A stretch of 64,000 bases of DNA from Limimaricola sp. (GTDB lineage Bacteria; Pseudomonadota; Alphaproteobacteria; Rhodobacterales; Rhodobacteraceae): the NCBI RefSeq assembly GCF_016125575.1, contig NZ_WGLM01000004.1, positions 126,501 through 190,500 of the forward strand, given 5' to 3'. A model generated the notes under the pieces. It was not told where the DNA came from. It saw only the letters and a program-made list of their open reading frames with translations, and ran no database searches. The position numbers and the translations under genes were made by a program. Positions 8,386 to 17,974 of the stretch are shown piece by piece (the first letter of the stretch is position 1; every line of letters starts with the position of its first letter).

Positions 8386-9369
8386 ATGTCACAGCTTGTC
8401 ACCATTTACGGCGGATCGGGGTTTGTCGGGCGCTATATCGCGCGGCGCATGGCCAAGGCGGGCTGGCGCGTTCGAGTCGCCGTGCGCAACCCCAACGAGG
8501 CGATGTTCGTGCGTCCTTACGGCGTTGTGGGGCAGGTCGAGCCGGTGCTTTGCAACGTGCGCGATGATGCCTCGGTCGCCGCTGCCCTGCGCGGGGCCGA
8601 TGCCGTCGTTTACTGCGTGGGCGTGCTGGACGAAGCGGGCAAGAACACCTTTGCCGCCGTACAGGCCGAGGCGCCGGGCCGCGTGGCACGGGCCGCCGCA
8701 GCCGAGGGAATCGGGCGCATGGTGCTGATCTCGGCGATCGGCGCCGATGCCACGGCGCCCAGCGCCTATGCCCGGACCAAGGCCGCGGGCGAAGCCGCAG
8801 TGCTGGACGCGATGCCCGGTGCGGTGATCCTGCGCCCCTCGATCATCTTCGGGGCCGAGGATCAGTTCTTCAACCGTTTCGCCAGCCTATCTCGGCTGGG
8901 CCCGATCCTGCCTGTCGTCGGTGCCGCCACACGGTTTCAACCGGTCTGGGTGGACGACGTGGCACAGGCGGCCGAAAAGGCGGTCCTGGGTCAGGCCCGG
9001 CCCGGCATCTACGAACTGGGCGGCCCCGATGTACTGAGCTTCCGCGAGCTCATGCAGGTGATGCTGAAAGTCATCCACCGCCGTCGTCTGGTGATGAACA
9101 TCCCGTTTGGCCTCGCACGGGTGATGGCCGGCTGCTTTGGCCTGGTGAAATCCGTCACCGCCGGGCTGGTCAAGCCGCCGTTGACAACGGACCAGGTGCG
9201 CAACCTTGCGCGCGACAACGTGGTAGCCGCCGATGCGCGGGGTTTGGCCGATCTGGGCATCCAGCCCACCGCGCTGGGGGCTGTCCTACCGGAATACCTG
9301 TGGCGGTTCCGCCCGTCCGGCCAATATGATGCGATCAAGGATTCGGCAAAGGGTCTGCGCAAGGCCTGA
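8386..9369 (+). CDS. Complex I NDUFA9-like NAD(P)-binding protein
   Basis: A 327-residue atypical short-chain dehydrogenase. The Rossmann motif GGSGFVGRYIARRM is at residues 9-22, followed by VRNP and the YARTKAAGE block in place of a catalytic YxxxK. In alphaproteobacteria this family is homologous to the mitochondrial complex I accessory subunit NDUFA9. Most members lack the full catalytic triad and bind NADPH structurally. It is 35 bases from uppP on the same strand. The start ATG follows a GGCGAGGCGGACG segment. Confidence 0.85.
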   Translation: MSQLVTIYGGSGFVGRYIARRMAKAGWRVRVAVRNPNEAMFVRPYGVVGQVEPVLCNVRDDASVAAALRGADAVVYCVGVLDEAGKNTFAAVQAEAPGRVARAAAAEGIGRMVLISAIGADATAPSAYARTKAAGEAAVLDAMPGAVILRPSIIFGAEDQFFNRFASLSRLGPILPVVGAATRFQPVWVDDVAQAAEKAVLGQARPGIYELGGPDVLSFRELMQVMLKVIHRRRLVMNIPFGLARVMAGCFGLVKSVTAGLVKPPLTTDQVRNLARDNVVAADARGLADLGIQPTALGAVLPEYLWRFRPSGQYDAIKDSAKGLRKA

Positions 9370-9404
9370 GGCCCTGCCCCTTCGCCCCAGGCAAGGAACT
9401 GCGC

Positions 9405-10199
9405 GTGACCTATTTCGACGATGTCCTTCTCGGCGTGATCGAGGGGATCACCGAATTTCTGCCGATCTCCTCAACCGGGCACCTCCTGCTGGCCGAACAC
9501 TGGCTGGGTGCACGATCCGACACCTACAACATCGTCATTCAGGCCGGCGCCATACTGGCGGTGACGCTGATCTACTGGCGGCGAATCGTCGAGTTGCTGA
9601 CCAACTGGAGCGATCCGGACAATCGCGATTACTTGCTGAAGCTGACCTTGGCATTCCTGATCACCGCAGTGCTGGGGCTGATCGTCAAGAAACTGGGAGT
9701 CGAGCTGCCGACCACGATCCAGCCAGTGATCTGGGCACTCATCATCGGCGGTATCTGGATGATTGCGGCCGAAGCGCTGGCCGCGCGACTGCCTGACAGC
9801 GCCCGCATCACCCTCCGGGTGGCCGTGGCAGTGGGGCTGGCACAGATCGTGGCCGGGGTCTTTCCGGGCACATCACGCTCGGCAGCGACGATCTTTGCCG
9901 CCATGCTTCTGGGCACCTCGAACCGTGCCGCGGCGACCGAGTTCGCCTTTCTGGTGGGGATTCCCACGATGTATGCGGCCAGCGCCTATGAATTGCTCAA
10001 GCAGGTGAAGGGCGGTGGCGTGTCGGAGGACTGGACGGCTGTGGGCATTGCCTTTGTCGTTTCGACTGTCGTGGCCTTCGTCGTGGTCAAATGGCTGCTG
10101 GGGTTCATCCAGACCCACCGCTTCACCTCCTTCGCGATCTACCGCATCGCCTTCGGGGCCCTGCTGCTGGCGCTGTCGACGGCCGGGCTGGTCGGCTGA
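9405..10199 (+). CDS. uppP: Undecaprenyl-diphosphatase
   Basis: The 264-residue membrane protein has both BacA/UppP signatures: GVIEGITEFLPISSTGH near the N-terminus (E and S/T catalytic residues) and FPGTSRSAATI in the middle. It dephosphorylates undecaprenyl diphosphate to recycle the lipid carrier for peptidoglycan and surface polysaccharide, and gives bacitracin tolerance. The start is GTG 9405 with AAGGAA seven bases upstream. It lies on the same strand just after the NDUFA9-like gene. Confidence 0.93.
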   Translation: MTYFDDVLLGVIEGITEFLPISSTGHLLLAEHWLGARSDTYNIVIQAGAILAVTLIYWRRIVELLTNWSDPDNRDYLLKLTLAFLITAVLGLIVKKLGVELPTTIQPVIWALIIGGIWMIAAEALAARLPDSARITLRVAVAVGLAQIVAGVFPGTSRSAATIFAAMLLGTSNRAAATEFAFLVGIPTMYAASAYELLKQVKGGGVSEDWTAVGIAFVVSTVVAFVVVKWLLGFIQTHRFTSFAIYRIAFGALLLALSTAGLVG

Positions 10200-10270
10200 C
10201 CTTCACGAATCAGGCATCTGATAGCTGTTTTCCAAGGCGGAAAAGTCTGTCTTTGGCTAATATGTCATAC

Positions 10271-10345
10271 ATGCTGACCTAAAAATATGCCGTGACGGCA
10301 AGATTTGGCCGCGCCAGAATAAAAATCTGGAAACTAGGTCAGCAT
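10271..10345. repeat. 75-bp AT-rich element with 11-bp terminal inverted repeats
   Basis: ATGCTGACCTA (10271-10281) and TAGGTCAGCAT (10335-10345) are perfect inverted copies. Between them are two hairpins: TGCCG-TGA-CGGCA (10288-10300) and CCAGA/TCTGG (10314-10330). An alternative pairing AGATTT/AAATCT (10301-10306 with 10323-10328) competes with the second. The element is flanked by TAC on both sides, and GTCA/TGAC outside those also pair. It is either a structured leader RNA before gltD or a small MITE-like insertion. Confidence 0.55.
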
Positions 10346-10422
10346 TACTGACTTTTCATTTCCGCGGCCCCGTCCTATCCAGTGCATCCGAAAGACGCCG
10401 GGACTGACTGGGAGGGTGCGGC

Positions 10423-11856
10423 ATGGCTGGCCAGAAAATGCTGAAGTTCGTGACGGTCAATCGGGCCATGCCCGAGAAGCGGACCGCGGGCGAGCGCACC
10501 CGTGATTTTCACGAAATCTATGCCGAGTTCGCGCGCGAGAAAGCGGCCGAGCAGGCCGGACGCTGCAGCCAATGCGGCGTGCCCTACTGTCAGACCCATT
10601 GTCCACTGCACAACAACATCCCCGATTGGCTGCGCCTGACCGCCGAGGGCCGCCTGCAAGAGGCCTATGAGCTTAGTCAGGCCACCAATACCTTCCCCGA
10701 GATTTGTGGCCGCATCTGCCCGCAAGACCGTCTGTGCGAGGGCAACTGCGTGATTGAACAGGCGGGCCACGGCACCGTCACCATCGGCTCGGTCGAGAAA
10801 TACCTGACCGATCTTGCCATGGAGGAAGGCTGGGTGCGTCCGATTCGGCCCGCCGCCGACCGGCCCGAAAGCGTCGGCATCATTGGCGCCGGCCCCGGGG
10901 GCCTTGCCGCCGCCGACATGTTGCGCCGGGCCGGACTGCAGGTCACCGTCTACGACCGCTACGACCGTGCCGGCGGGCTGCTGACCTACGGCATACCCGG
11001 CTTCAAGCTTGAGAAGGACGTGGTGATGGCGCGGATGGAGCAATTGCGCGACGGCGGGGTCGAGTTCGTGATGAACTGCAACGTCGGAGAAGACCTGTCC
11101 TTTGACGCAATCCGCGGCAAGCATGATGCGGTGCTGATCGCCACAGGCGTCTACAAGTCGCGCGATCTCGAAGCGCCGGGATCCAATGCCGTGGGCATCG
11201 TCCGCGCGATTGATTTCCTCACCGCCTCCAACCGCAAAAGCTTTGGCGACGATGTGCCGGAGTTCGACAGCGGAGAGTTGAACGCCGCCGGCAAACGCGT
11301 GGTGGTCATCGGCGGCGGCGACACCGCCATGGATTGCGTGCGCACGGCCGTCCGACAGGGCGCACACAGCGTGAAATGCCTCTATCGCCGCGACCGCGCC
11401 AACATGCCCGGTAGCCAGCGCGAGGTCACAAATGCCGAGGAAGAGGGCGTGGAATTCGTCTGGCTCTCCGCACCGATCGGCTTTGACGGCGACACCGTCG
11501 AGACGGTGACGGTCCAGCAGATGCGCCTTGGTGCGCCTGATGTGACAGGCCGGCAGGCACCCGAAGTGATGCCGGGTGCGGACTATGCCGAACCGACCGA
11601 CCTTGTCATCAAGGCGTTGGGGTTCGAGCCCGAGGATTTGCCACGTCTCTGGGGTGTCGACGGGCTGGAAGTAACCCGCTGGGGCACGATCAAGGCCGAA
11701 TATGGCACTGGGCAGACCAGCCTCGACGGCGTATTCGCGGCAGGCGACATCGTGCGCGGGGCCAGCCTCGTGGTCTGGGCCATCCGCGACGGGCGCGACG
11801 CGGCGCAGGCAATCCTGTCTTACCTCGCGCAACCTGCCGCCGTGGCGGCGGAGTAG
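10423..11856 (+). CDS. gltD: Glutamate synthase (NADPH) small subunit
   Basis: The 477-residue protein supplies electrons from NADPH through FAD to the large subunit in ammonia assimilation. The N-terminal cysteines CSQCGVPYCQTHCPL and CGRICPQDRLCEGNC bind the two low-potential [4Fe-4S] clusters. The FAD motif is GIIGAGPGGLAAAD, and the NADPH motif VIGGGDTAMDCVR follows in the C-terminal half. GGAGG precedes the ATG. Its upstream region holds the 75-bp structured element. The large subunit gene follows after one intervening gene. Confidence 0.96.
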   Translation: MAGQKMLKFVTVNRAMPEKRTAGERTRDFHEIYAEFAREKAAEQAGRCSQCGVPYCQTHCPLHNNIPDWLRLTAEGRLQEAYELSQATNTFPEICGRICPQDRLCEGNCVIEQAGHGTVTIGSVEKYLTDLAMEEGWVRPIRPAADRPESVGIIGAGPGGLAAADMLRRAGLQVTVYDRYDRAGGLLTYGIPGFKLEKDVVMARMEQLRDGGVEFVMNCNVGEDLSFDAIRGKHDAVLIATGVYKSRDLEAPGSNAVGIVRAIDFLTASNRKSFGDDVPEFDSGELNAAGKRVVVIGGGDTAMDCVRTAVRQGAHSVKCLYRRDRANMPGSQREVTNAEEEGVEFVWLSAPIGFDGDTVETVTVQQMRLGAPDVTGRQAPEVMPGADYAEPTDLVIKALGFEPEDLPRLWGVDGLEVTRWGTIKAEYGTGQTSLDGVFAAGDIVRGASLVVWAIRDGRDAAQAILSYLAQPAAVAAE

Positions 11857-11861
11857 GGCCG

Positions 11862-12581
11862 ATGCTGCGCCCCGCCGCCCTCGCCCTGATCTGCCTCGCC
11901 GGCCCGGTGGCCGCGCAGGACACGCAGACCTTCACACTGCCCGAAGGCTGCACGGCCTACGTCACGGTTCAGATGCTCAGTTGCACCGTCTCGCACCTCT
12001 TTACCTGCACCGGTGATCCCGCGGGCTATCAACGTCGCGTGGACCTCGACCAGAACGGCCTTGTCTATGCCGGCACCATCGACGCCGAAACGCAATGGAT
12101 CAGCGGATTTCACGCCCGCGACGGCGTGGAGGATTCGCTTGATCCGGGCGCGGCCGACCCGGCCTCGCTGACGACATTGCTGGCGACCAATGTCGACACC
12201 TACGACTTCACTACCACCTCGCCGCAAGTCGGCACCATCCATTACGTGGGCGAGGATCGGCTGATCGGCAAAGTGGTGATCGACGGCGTAACATTGGACC
12301 GGACCCAATATCATATTACCGCAACCGGCCCTGATGGAGCCGAGCTGTGGCGGTCCGAAGGCAACGAGTTCGTCAACGCCGAGTGGCGTACATTCCTCGC
12401 CGGTGTCAGCAAGGTGACCACACCCACCGACAGCTACACCACCGACGACACCCCGATGCAGTTCATCTTTCCCGGCCAGCCCGGGTTCCTGTCCTCGCAA
12501 CCAAAGTTCGGCTGTGGCGCGATCATGTCGTCCTACACCGCCCCCGCAGCCCCGCTTTTGCCCCAAGGAGCCAACCCATGA
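11862..12581 (+). CDS. Secreted hypothetical protein between gltD and gltB
   Basis: A 239-residue protein with a clear signal peptide (MLRPAALALICLAGPVAAQ, cleavage after VAA/VAAQ). The mature part has four cysteines near its start and end, suitable for disulfides in the periplasm, and no motif I recognise. It sits five bases after gltD and overlaps gltB (ATGA), so it is co-expressed with glutamate synthase although the product is exported. A role linked to nitrogen supply is possible but not shown. Confidence 0.75.
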   Translation: MLRPAALALICLAGPVAAQDTQTFTLPEGCTAYVTVQMLSCTVSHLFTCTGDPAGYQRRVDLDQNGLVYAGTIDAETQWISGFHARDGVEDSLDPGAADPASLTTLLATNVDTYDFTTTSPQVGTIHYVGEDRLIGKVVIDGVTLDRTQYHITATGPDGAELWRSEGNEFVNAEWRTFLAGVSKVTTPTDSYTTDDTPMQFIFPGQPGFLSSQPKFGCGAIMSSYTAPAAPLLPQGANP

Positions 12582-15500
12582 CGCAGTATGACGAAAGCTG
12601 GGCCGCGGCCGAGGAAGCGCGCCGCGCATGGCTGGATGAGAATGGCCTCTACAAGTCCGAAGACGAACATTCGTCCTGCGGCGTGGGCCTTGTTGTCGCG
12701 ATCGACGGCAAGCCGTCGCGCGGGGTCGTGGAAAAGGGCATTGCCGCGTTGAAGGCAGTGTGGCACCGCGGCGCAGTCGATGCCGATGGCAAGACCGGCG
12801 ATGGCGCGGGCATCCACGTGCAGATCCCGGTGCATTTCTTTTACGACCAGATCCGCCGCACCGGGCATGAGCCCGACATGAACAAGCTGGTTGCCGTCGG
12901 ACAGGTTTTCCTGCCGCGCACCGATTTCGGCGCACAGGAGCGCTGCCGGACCATCGTGGAATCCGAAGTGCTGCGGATGGGGCACTACATCTACGGCTGG
13001 CGGCATGTGCCGGTGAATACCGATGTCCTCGGCGAAAAGGCCAATTCGACCCGGCCCGAGATCGAACAGATCCTGATCCGCTGCGAAAAGGACATCGACG
13101 CCGACCAGTTTGAACGCGAGCTTTACATCATCCGCCGCCGGATCGAAAAGGCCGCCGCCGCGGCCCAGATCCCGCAACTTTACTTCTGTTCGCTGTCCTG
13201 CCGGTCGATCATCTACAAGGGCATGATGCTGGCCGAACAGGTGGCGGTGTTCTATCCCGACCTTCTGGATGCCCGGTTTGAAAGCGCATTCGCGATCTAT
13301 CACCAGCGCTATTCAACCAACACCTTCCCGCAATGGGCGCTGGCCCAGCCGTTCCGCATGCTGGCCCATAACGGCGAGATCAACACGCTGAAAGGCAACG
13401 TCAACTGGATGCGCAGCCATGAAATCCGCATGGCGTCCAACACGTTCGGCGAGATGGCCGAGGACATCAAGCCGATCATTCCCTTCGGAACATCCGATTC
13501 CGGCGCGCTGGATTCGGTGTTCGAGGTGCTTGTGCGCGCCGGCCGCTCGGCGCCGATGGCCAAGACGATGATGGTGCCCGAAGCGTGGTCCAAGCAGGCG
13601 GTGGAAATGCCGCAAGCCTGGCAGGACATGTATTCCTACTGCAACGCCGTGATGGAGCCGTGGGACGGCCCCGCCGCGCTGGCAATGACCGACGGCCGCT
13701 GGGTCTGTGGCGGGTTGGACCGCAACGGATTACGCCCCTTGCGCTATGTCGTCACCGGCGAGGGGCTGCTGATCGCCGGCTCCGAGGCCGGGATGGTGCC
13801 GATTGACGAATCCAGTGTGAAGGAAAAAGGCGCGCTCGGGCCGGGGCAGATGATTGCCGTCAACATGGCCGAGGGCAAACTTTACCACGATACCGAGATC
13901 AAGAACCGGCTGGCTTCGGCGCAACCCTATGCTGACTGGATCGAAAAGGTCGTCGACCTGTCGGTCATCATGCGTGACGTGCCCGAAAATGCACTCTTCA
14001 GCGGGGCCGAACTGCGCAAGCGGCAAATTTCGGCGGGTTATTCCATCGAAGAGTTGGAGCAGGTTCTTGCGCCCATGGCCGAGGACGGCAAGGAAATGAT
14101 CGCCTCGATGGGCGATGATACGCCGCCGGCAGTGCTAAGCCAGCAATACCGCCCGCTGAGCCATTATTTCCGGCAAAACTTCAGTCAGGTCACCAACCCA
14201 CCGATCGACTCGCTTCGCGAAAGCCGCGTGATGAGCCTGAAGACCCGGTTTGGCAACCTCAAGAACGTGCTGGATGAATCCAGCGCCCAGACCGAGATCC
14301 TCGTGCTGGAAAGCCCGTTCATCGCCAATACCGAATTCGACGTGATGGTGCGGCAGTTCGGCCAGTCGGTGGCCTTCATCGACTGCACCTTCCCCGCCGG
14401 CCACAAGCCCGACGCGCTGCACGCCGCGCTGGAGCGGGTGCGCGCCGAGGCCGAGGATGCCGTGCGCTCGGGCGCCGGGCACATCGTGCTGACGGACGAA
14501 CATCAAGGCCCCGACAAGGTGCAGATGCCGATGATCCTGGCCACCAGCGCGGTGCATTCGTGGCTGACGCGCAAGGGCCTGCGGACCTTCTGCAGCGTCA
14601 ACGTGCGGTCGGCCGAATGCATCGACCCGCATTACTTCGCGGTGCTGATCGGCAGCGGCGCGACGACGGTCAACGCCTACCTCGCACAGGACAGCATTGC
14701 CGACCGGGTGGCGCGCGGCCTGATCGAGGGCAGCCTCGAGGACGCAATGCGCCGCTACCGTGCGGCAGTCGACGCGGGCCTTCTCAAGATCATGTCGAAG
14801 ATGGGCATTTCGGTCGTCTCGTCCTATCGCGGCGGTCTGAACTTCGAGGCCGTAGGCCTTAGCCGCGCCCTTGTGGCCGAATATTTCCCGGGCATGCATA
14901 GCCGTATCTCGGGCATCGGCATCACCGGCATCCAGCAGAAGATCGAAGAGGTCCACGCGCGCGGCTGGACGGCCAACCAGGACATCCTGCCGATCGGCGG
15001 TTTTTACAAAGCCCGACGTTCCGGCGAGAAACACGCTTGGGAAGCGCAGACGATGCATATGCTGCAGGCAGCCTGCAACGCAGCCTCATACGAGCTGTGG
15101 AAGCAATACAGCAAAGTGCTGCAGGCCAACCCGCCGATCCACCTGCGCGACCTTCTGGCGATCAAGCCGCTGGGTAACCCCGTGCCGATCGAGGAAGTCG
15201 AAAGCATCACCGCGATCCGCAAGCGTTTCGTCACGCCGGGTATGAGCCTTGGCGCGCTGTCGCCCGAGGCGCACAAGACGCTGAACATCGCGATGAACCG
15301 CATCGGGGCGAAGTCCGACAGCGGCGAGGGCGGCGAGGATCCGGCGCATTTCACGCCCGAACCCAACGGCGACAACCCGTCCGCCAAGATCAAGCAGGTG
15401 GCCTCGGGCCGTTTCGGCGTGACGGCGGAATACCTCAACCAGTGCGAAGAACTGGAGATCAAGGTCGCGCAAGGCGCCAAGCCCGGCGAGGGCGGCCAGC

Positions 15501-17116
15501 TGCCCGGCATGAAGGTGACTGAGTTGATCGCGCGGCTACGCCATTCGACCAAGGGCGTGACGCTGATTTCGCCGCCGCCCCACCACGATATCTACTCGAT
15601 CGAGGACCTCGCGCAGCTGATCTATGACCTCAAGCAGATCAACCCGCGCTGCAAGGTCACGGTGAAACTGGTGGCCTCCTCCGGTGTCGGCACCATCGCC
15701 GCGGGCGTGGCCAAGGCCAAGGCCGACATCATCCTGATCTCGGGCCATAACGGTGGCACCGGCGCCAGCCCCGCGACCAGCGTGAAATACGCAGGTCTGC
15801 CATGGGAAATGGGCCTGACCGAGGCGCACCAGGTGCTGAGCATGAACAACCTGCGCAGCCGCGTGACGCTGCGCACCGATGGCGGCCTGCGCACCGGGCG
15901 CGACATCGTGATGGCGGCGATGCTGGGGGCCGAGGAATATGGCATCGGCACCGCCGCGTTGATCGCGATGGGCTGCATCATGGTGCGCCAGTGCCAGTCC
16001 AACACCTGCCCCGTCGGCGTCTGCACGCAAGACGAAAGCCTGCGCGCCAAGTTCACCGGCAATGCCGAGAAGGTGGTCAATCTCATCACCTTCTATGCCA
16101 CTGAAGTGCGCGAGATCCTCGCCAGCATCGGCGCGCGCAGCCTTGATGACGTGATCGGCCGCGCCGACCTGCTGACGCAGGTCAGCCGTGGTGCCGCGCA
16201 TCTGGACGACCTCGACCTCAACCCGATGCTGATCACCGTCGATGGCGCCGACAAGATCCGCTACGACCGTAACAAGCCGCGCAACGAAGTGCCCGACACG
16301 CTGGACGCCGAAATCGTCAAGGACGCCGCGCGCTTCCTCAATGATGGCGAGAAGATGCAGCTGGAATACGCGGTGCAGAACACGCTGCGCACCATCGGAA
16401 CCCGCACATCCAGCCATATCGTGCGGCGCTTCGGGATGCGCAACAATCTTCAGCCCGACCACCTGACGGTGAAGCTGCGCGGTTCGGCCGGGCAGTCGCT
16501 TGGCGCATTCGCCGTGAAGGGGCTGAAGATCGAGGTCGCGGGCGATGCCAACGACTATGTCGGCAAGGGCCTGTCGGGCGGCACCATCGTGGTGCGCCCG
16601 CCGATGGCGAGCCCGCTGGTCGCTGCCGAGAACACGATCATCGGCAACACCGTGCTTTACGGGGCAACCGGGGGTTACCTTTTTGCCGCTGGCCGCGCCG
16701 GCGAACGCTTTGCCGTGCGCAACTCCGGCGCGACCGTGGTGGTCGAGGGCTGCGGCAGCAATGGCTGCGAATACATGACCGGCGGGGTTGCCGTGATCCT
16801 CGGCCAGATCGGCGCCAACTTCGGCGCCGGGATGACCGGCGGCATGGCCTATCTCTACGATCCCGAGGGTACCTGCGCACCGCTGATCAACGCCGAGACG
16901 CTGGTGACCTGCCCGGTTACGGTGGACCATTGGGAAAGCCAGTTGAAAGAGCTGATCGCCCGCCACGCGCGCGAGACCGGCAGCGCCCGCGCCACGCGCA
17001 TCCTGCAGAACTGGCAGGCGGAAAAGGCGGCGTTCCTGCAGGTCTGCCCCAAGGAGATGCTGGTGCACTTGCCGCATCCGCTAAGCCTCGAAGAGCGGGC
17101 GATCCCGGCGGAGTAG
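12578..17116 (+). CDS. gltB: Glutamate synthase (NADPH) large subunit
   Basis: The 1512-residue enzyme transfers the amide of glutamine to 2-oxoglutarate. ATG 12578 with AAGGAG eight bases upstream overlaps the preceding stop. A 33-residue propeptide precedes Cys34 in SSCGVG, the N-terminal nucleophile of the glutaminase domain. The FMN domain carries the 3Fe-4S cysteines in CIMVRQCQSNTCPVGVC, and the C-terminal beta-helix domain is seen in GKGLSGGTIVVRPP and GSNGCEYMTGG. Length and domain order match the bacterial GOGAT alpha subunit. Confidence 0.97.
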   Translation: MTQYDESWAAAEEARRAWLDENGLYKSEDEHSSCGVGLVVAIDGKPSRGVVEKGIAALKAVWHRGAVDADGKTGDGAGIHVQIPVHFFYDQIRRTGHEPDMNKLVAVGQVFLPRTDFGAQERCRTIVESEVLRMGHYIYGWRHVPVNTDVLGEKANSTRPEIEQILIRCEKDIDADQFERELYIIRRRIEKAAAAAQIPQLYFCSLSCRSIIYKGMMLAEQVAVFYPDLLDARFESAFAIYHQRYSTNTFPQWALAQPFRMLAHNGEINTLKGNVNWMRSHEIRMASNTFGEMAEDIKPIIPFGTSDSGALDSVFEVLVRAGRSAPMAKTMMVPEAWSKQAVEMPQAWQDMYSYCNAVMEPWDGPAALAMTDGRWVCGGLDRNGLRPLRYVVTGEGLLIAGSEAGMVPIDESSVKEKGALGPGQMIAVNMAEGKLYHDTEIKNRLASAQPYADWIEKVVDLSVIMRDVPENALFSGAELRKRQISAGYSIEELEQVLAPMAEDGKEMIASMGDDTPPAVLSQQYRPLSHYFRQNFSQVTNPPIDSLRESRVMSLKTRFGNLKNVLDESSAQTEILVLESPFIANTEFDVMVRQFGQSVAFIDCTFPAGHKPDALHAALERVRAEAEDAVRSGAGHIVLTDEHQGPDKVQMPMILATSAVHSWLTRKGLRTFCSVNVRSAECIDPHYFAVLIGSGATTVNAYLAQDSIADRVARGLIEGSLEDAMRRYRAAVDAGLLKIMSKMGISVVSSYRGGLNFEAVGLSRALVAEYFPGMHSRISGIGITGIQQKIEEVHARGWTANQDILPIGGFYKARRSGEKHAWEAQTMHMLQAACNAASYELWKQYSKVLQANPPIHLRDLLAIKPLGNPVPIEEVESITAIRKRFVTPGMSLGALSPEAHKTLNIAMNRIGAKSDSGEGGEDPAHFTPEPNGDNPSAKIKQVASGRFGVTAEYLNQCEELEIKVAQGAKPGEGGQLPGMKVTELIARLRHSTKGVTLISPPPHHDIYSIEDLAQLIYDLKQINPRCKVTVKLVASSGVGTIAAGVAKAKADIILISGHNGGTGASPATSVKYAGLPWEMGLTEAHQVLSMNNLRSRVTLRTDGGLRTGRDIVMAAMLGAEEYGIGTAALIAMGCIMVRQCQSNTCPVGVCTQDESLRAKFTGNAEKVVNLITFYATEVREILASIGARSLDDVIGRADLLTQVSRGAAHLDDLDLNPMLITVDGADKIRYDRNKPRNEVPDTLDAEIVKDAARFLNDGEKMQLEYAVQNTLRTIGTRTSSHIVRRFGMRNNLQPDHLTVKLRGSAGQSLGAFAVKGLKIEVAGDANDYVGKGLSGGTIVVRPPMASPLVAAENTIIGNTVLYGATGGYLFAAGRAGERFAVRNSGATVVVEGCGSNGCEYMTGGVAVILGQIGANFGAGMTGGMAYLYDPEGTCAPLINAETLVTCPVTVDHWESQLKELIARHARETGSARATRILQNWQAEKAAFLQVCPKEMLVHLPHPLSLEERAIPAE

Positions 17117-17157
17117 AGGCGGCTTTCCTTGCTGCACGGGCCTGCCTATAGACAGGC

Positions 17158-17892
17158 ATGGCCCGCGCAACCGCCCGCAAGTCTCGCAAGAAACCCGGCC
17201 CGCCGCCGGAACCACCCCGCCCGTCCTGGCGCCGCCGCTTGCGGCGCTGGGCGGGACGCACGGTGTTGGGACTGGCGGGATTCATGCTGGCGATGATCCT
17301 GCTGTTTTCATGGATCAACCCACCGATCACGCCCTACATGGCCTCCGAACGCTGGCGGCTGGGCGACATCTCGCAAACCTGGGTGCCGATCGAGCGGATT
17401 GCGCCCGCGATGGCCCGGTCGGCCGTTGCCGGCGAGGACGCCAATTTCTGCCTTCACTGGGGCCTCGACATCTCCGCCATACGCGCAGCAATGGCTGCGG
17501 GCGGGGCGCGCGGCGCCTCCACGATCAGCCAGCAAGTGGTCAAGAACGTCTATCTCTGGCAGGGGCGCAGCTGGCTGCGCAAGGCGATCGAGGCAATGCT
17601 GACCCCGGTGGTCGAGCTGTTCTGGGGCAAGCGACGGATCCTTGAGGTCTATCTCAACGTGGCCGAGTTCGATGACGGTGTCTTTGGCGTGCAGGCAGCG
17701 GCGCAACATTACTTCAAGGTCGACGCCGACAAGTTAAGCGACCGGCAGGCGGCGCTGCTGGCGGCCGTCCTGCCAGACCCCAAGGGCCGTTCGGCCGCCC
17801 GGCCCGGCAGTTTCGTCCAGACCCGCGCGAGCCAGATCATGGACGGGGCCGCGACGATTGCGGCGGATGGGCGCGCGTCGTGCTTTCAATGA
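17158..17892 (+). CDS. mtgA: Monofunctional peptidoglycan glycosyltransferase
   Basis: The 244-residue protein has a basic N-terminus and one membrane segment (about residues 38-58), then a GT51 domain: AGEDANFCLHWGLD with the catalytic Glu, GASTISQQVVKNVYLW, and KRRILEVYLNVAEFDDGVFG. It polymerises lipid II into glycan strands in the periplasm without a transpeptidase domain. It begins 41 bases after gltB and probably has its own control. Confidence 0.93.
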   Translation: MARATARKSRKKPGPPPEPPRPSWRRRLRRWAGRTVLGLAGFMLAMILLFSWINPPITPYMASERWRLGDISQTWVPIERIAPAMARSAVAGEDANFCLHWGLDISAIRAAMAAGGARGASTISQQVVKNVYLWQGRSWLRKAIEAMLTPVVELFWGKRRILEVYLNVAEFDDGVFGVQAAAQHYFKVDADKLSDRQAALLAAVLPDPKGRSAARPGSFVQTRASQIMDGAATIAADGRASCFQ

Positions 17893-17974
17893 CCCGGCCC
17901 GCGGCAATCCGCGATTGAACCCCGGCGGCGCATGCGGCATTGAAGAGTAACCCCCGGACAGGACGGCAAGACGC

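Noticed and set aside
10375-11832. Minus-strand frame of 485 codons
   Set aside because: Shadow of gltD; repeated GH/AV-rich composition and no domain.
15536-17077. Minus-strand frame of 513 codons
   Set aside because: Shadow of gltB on the opposite strand.
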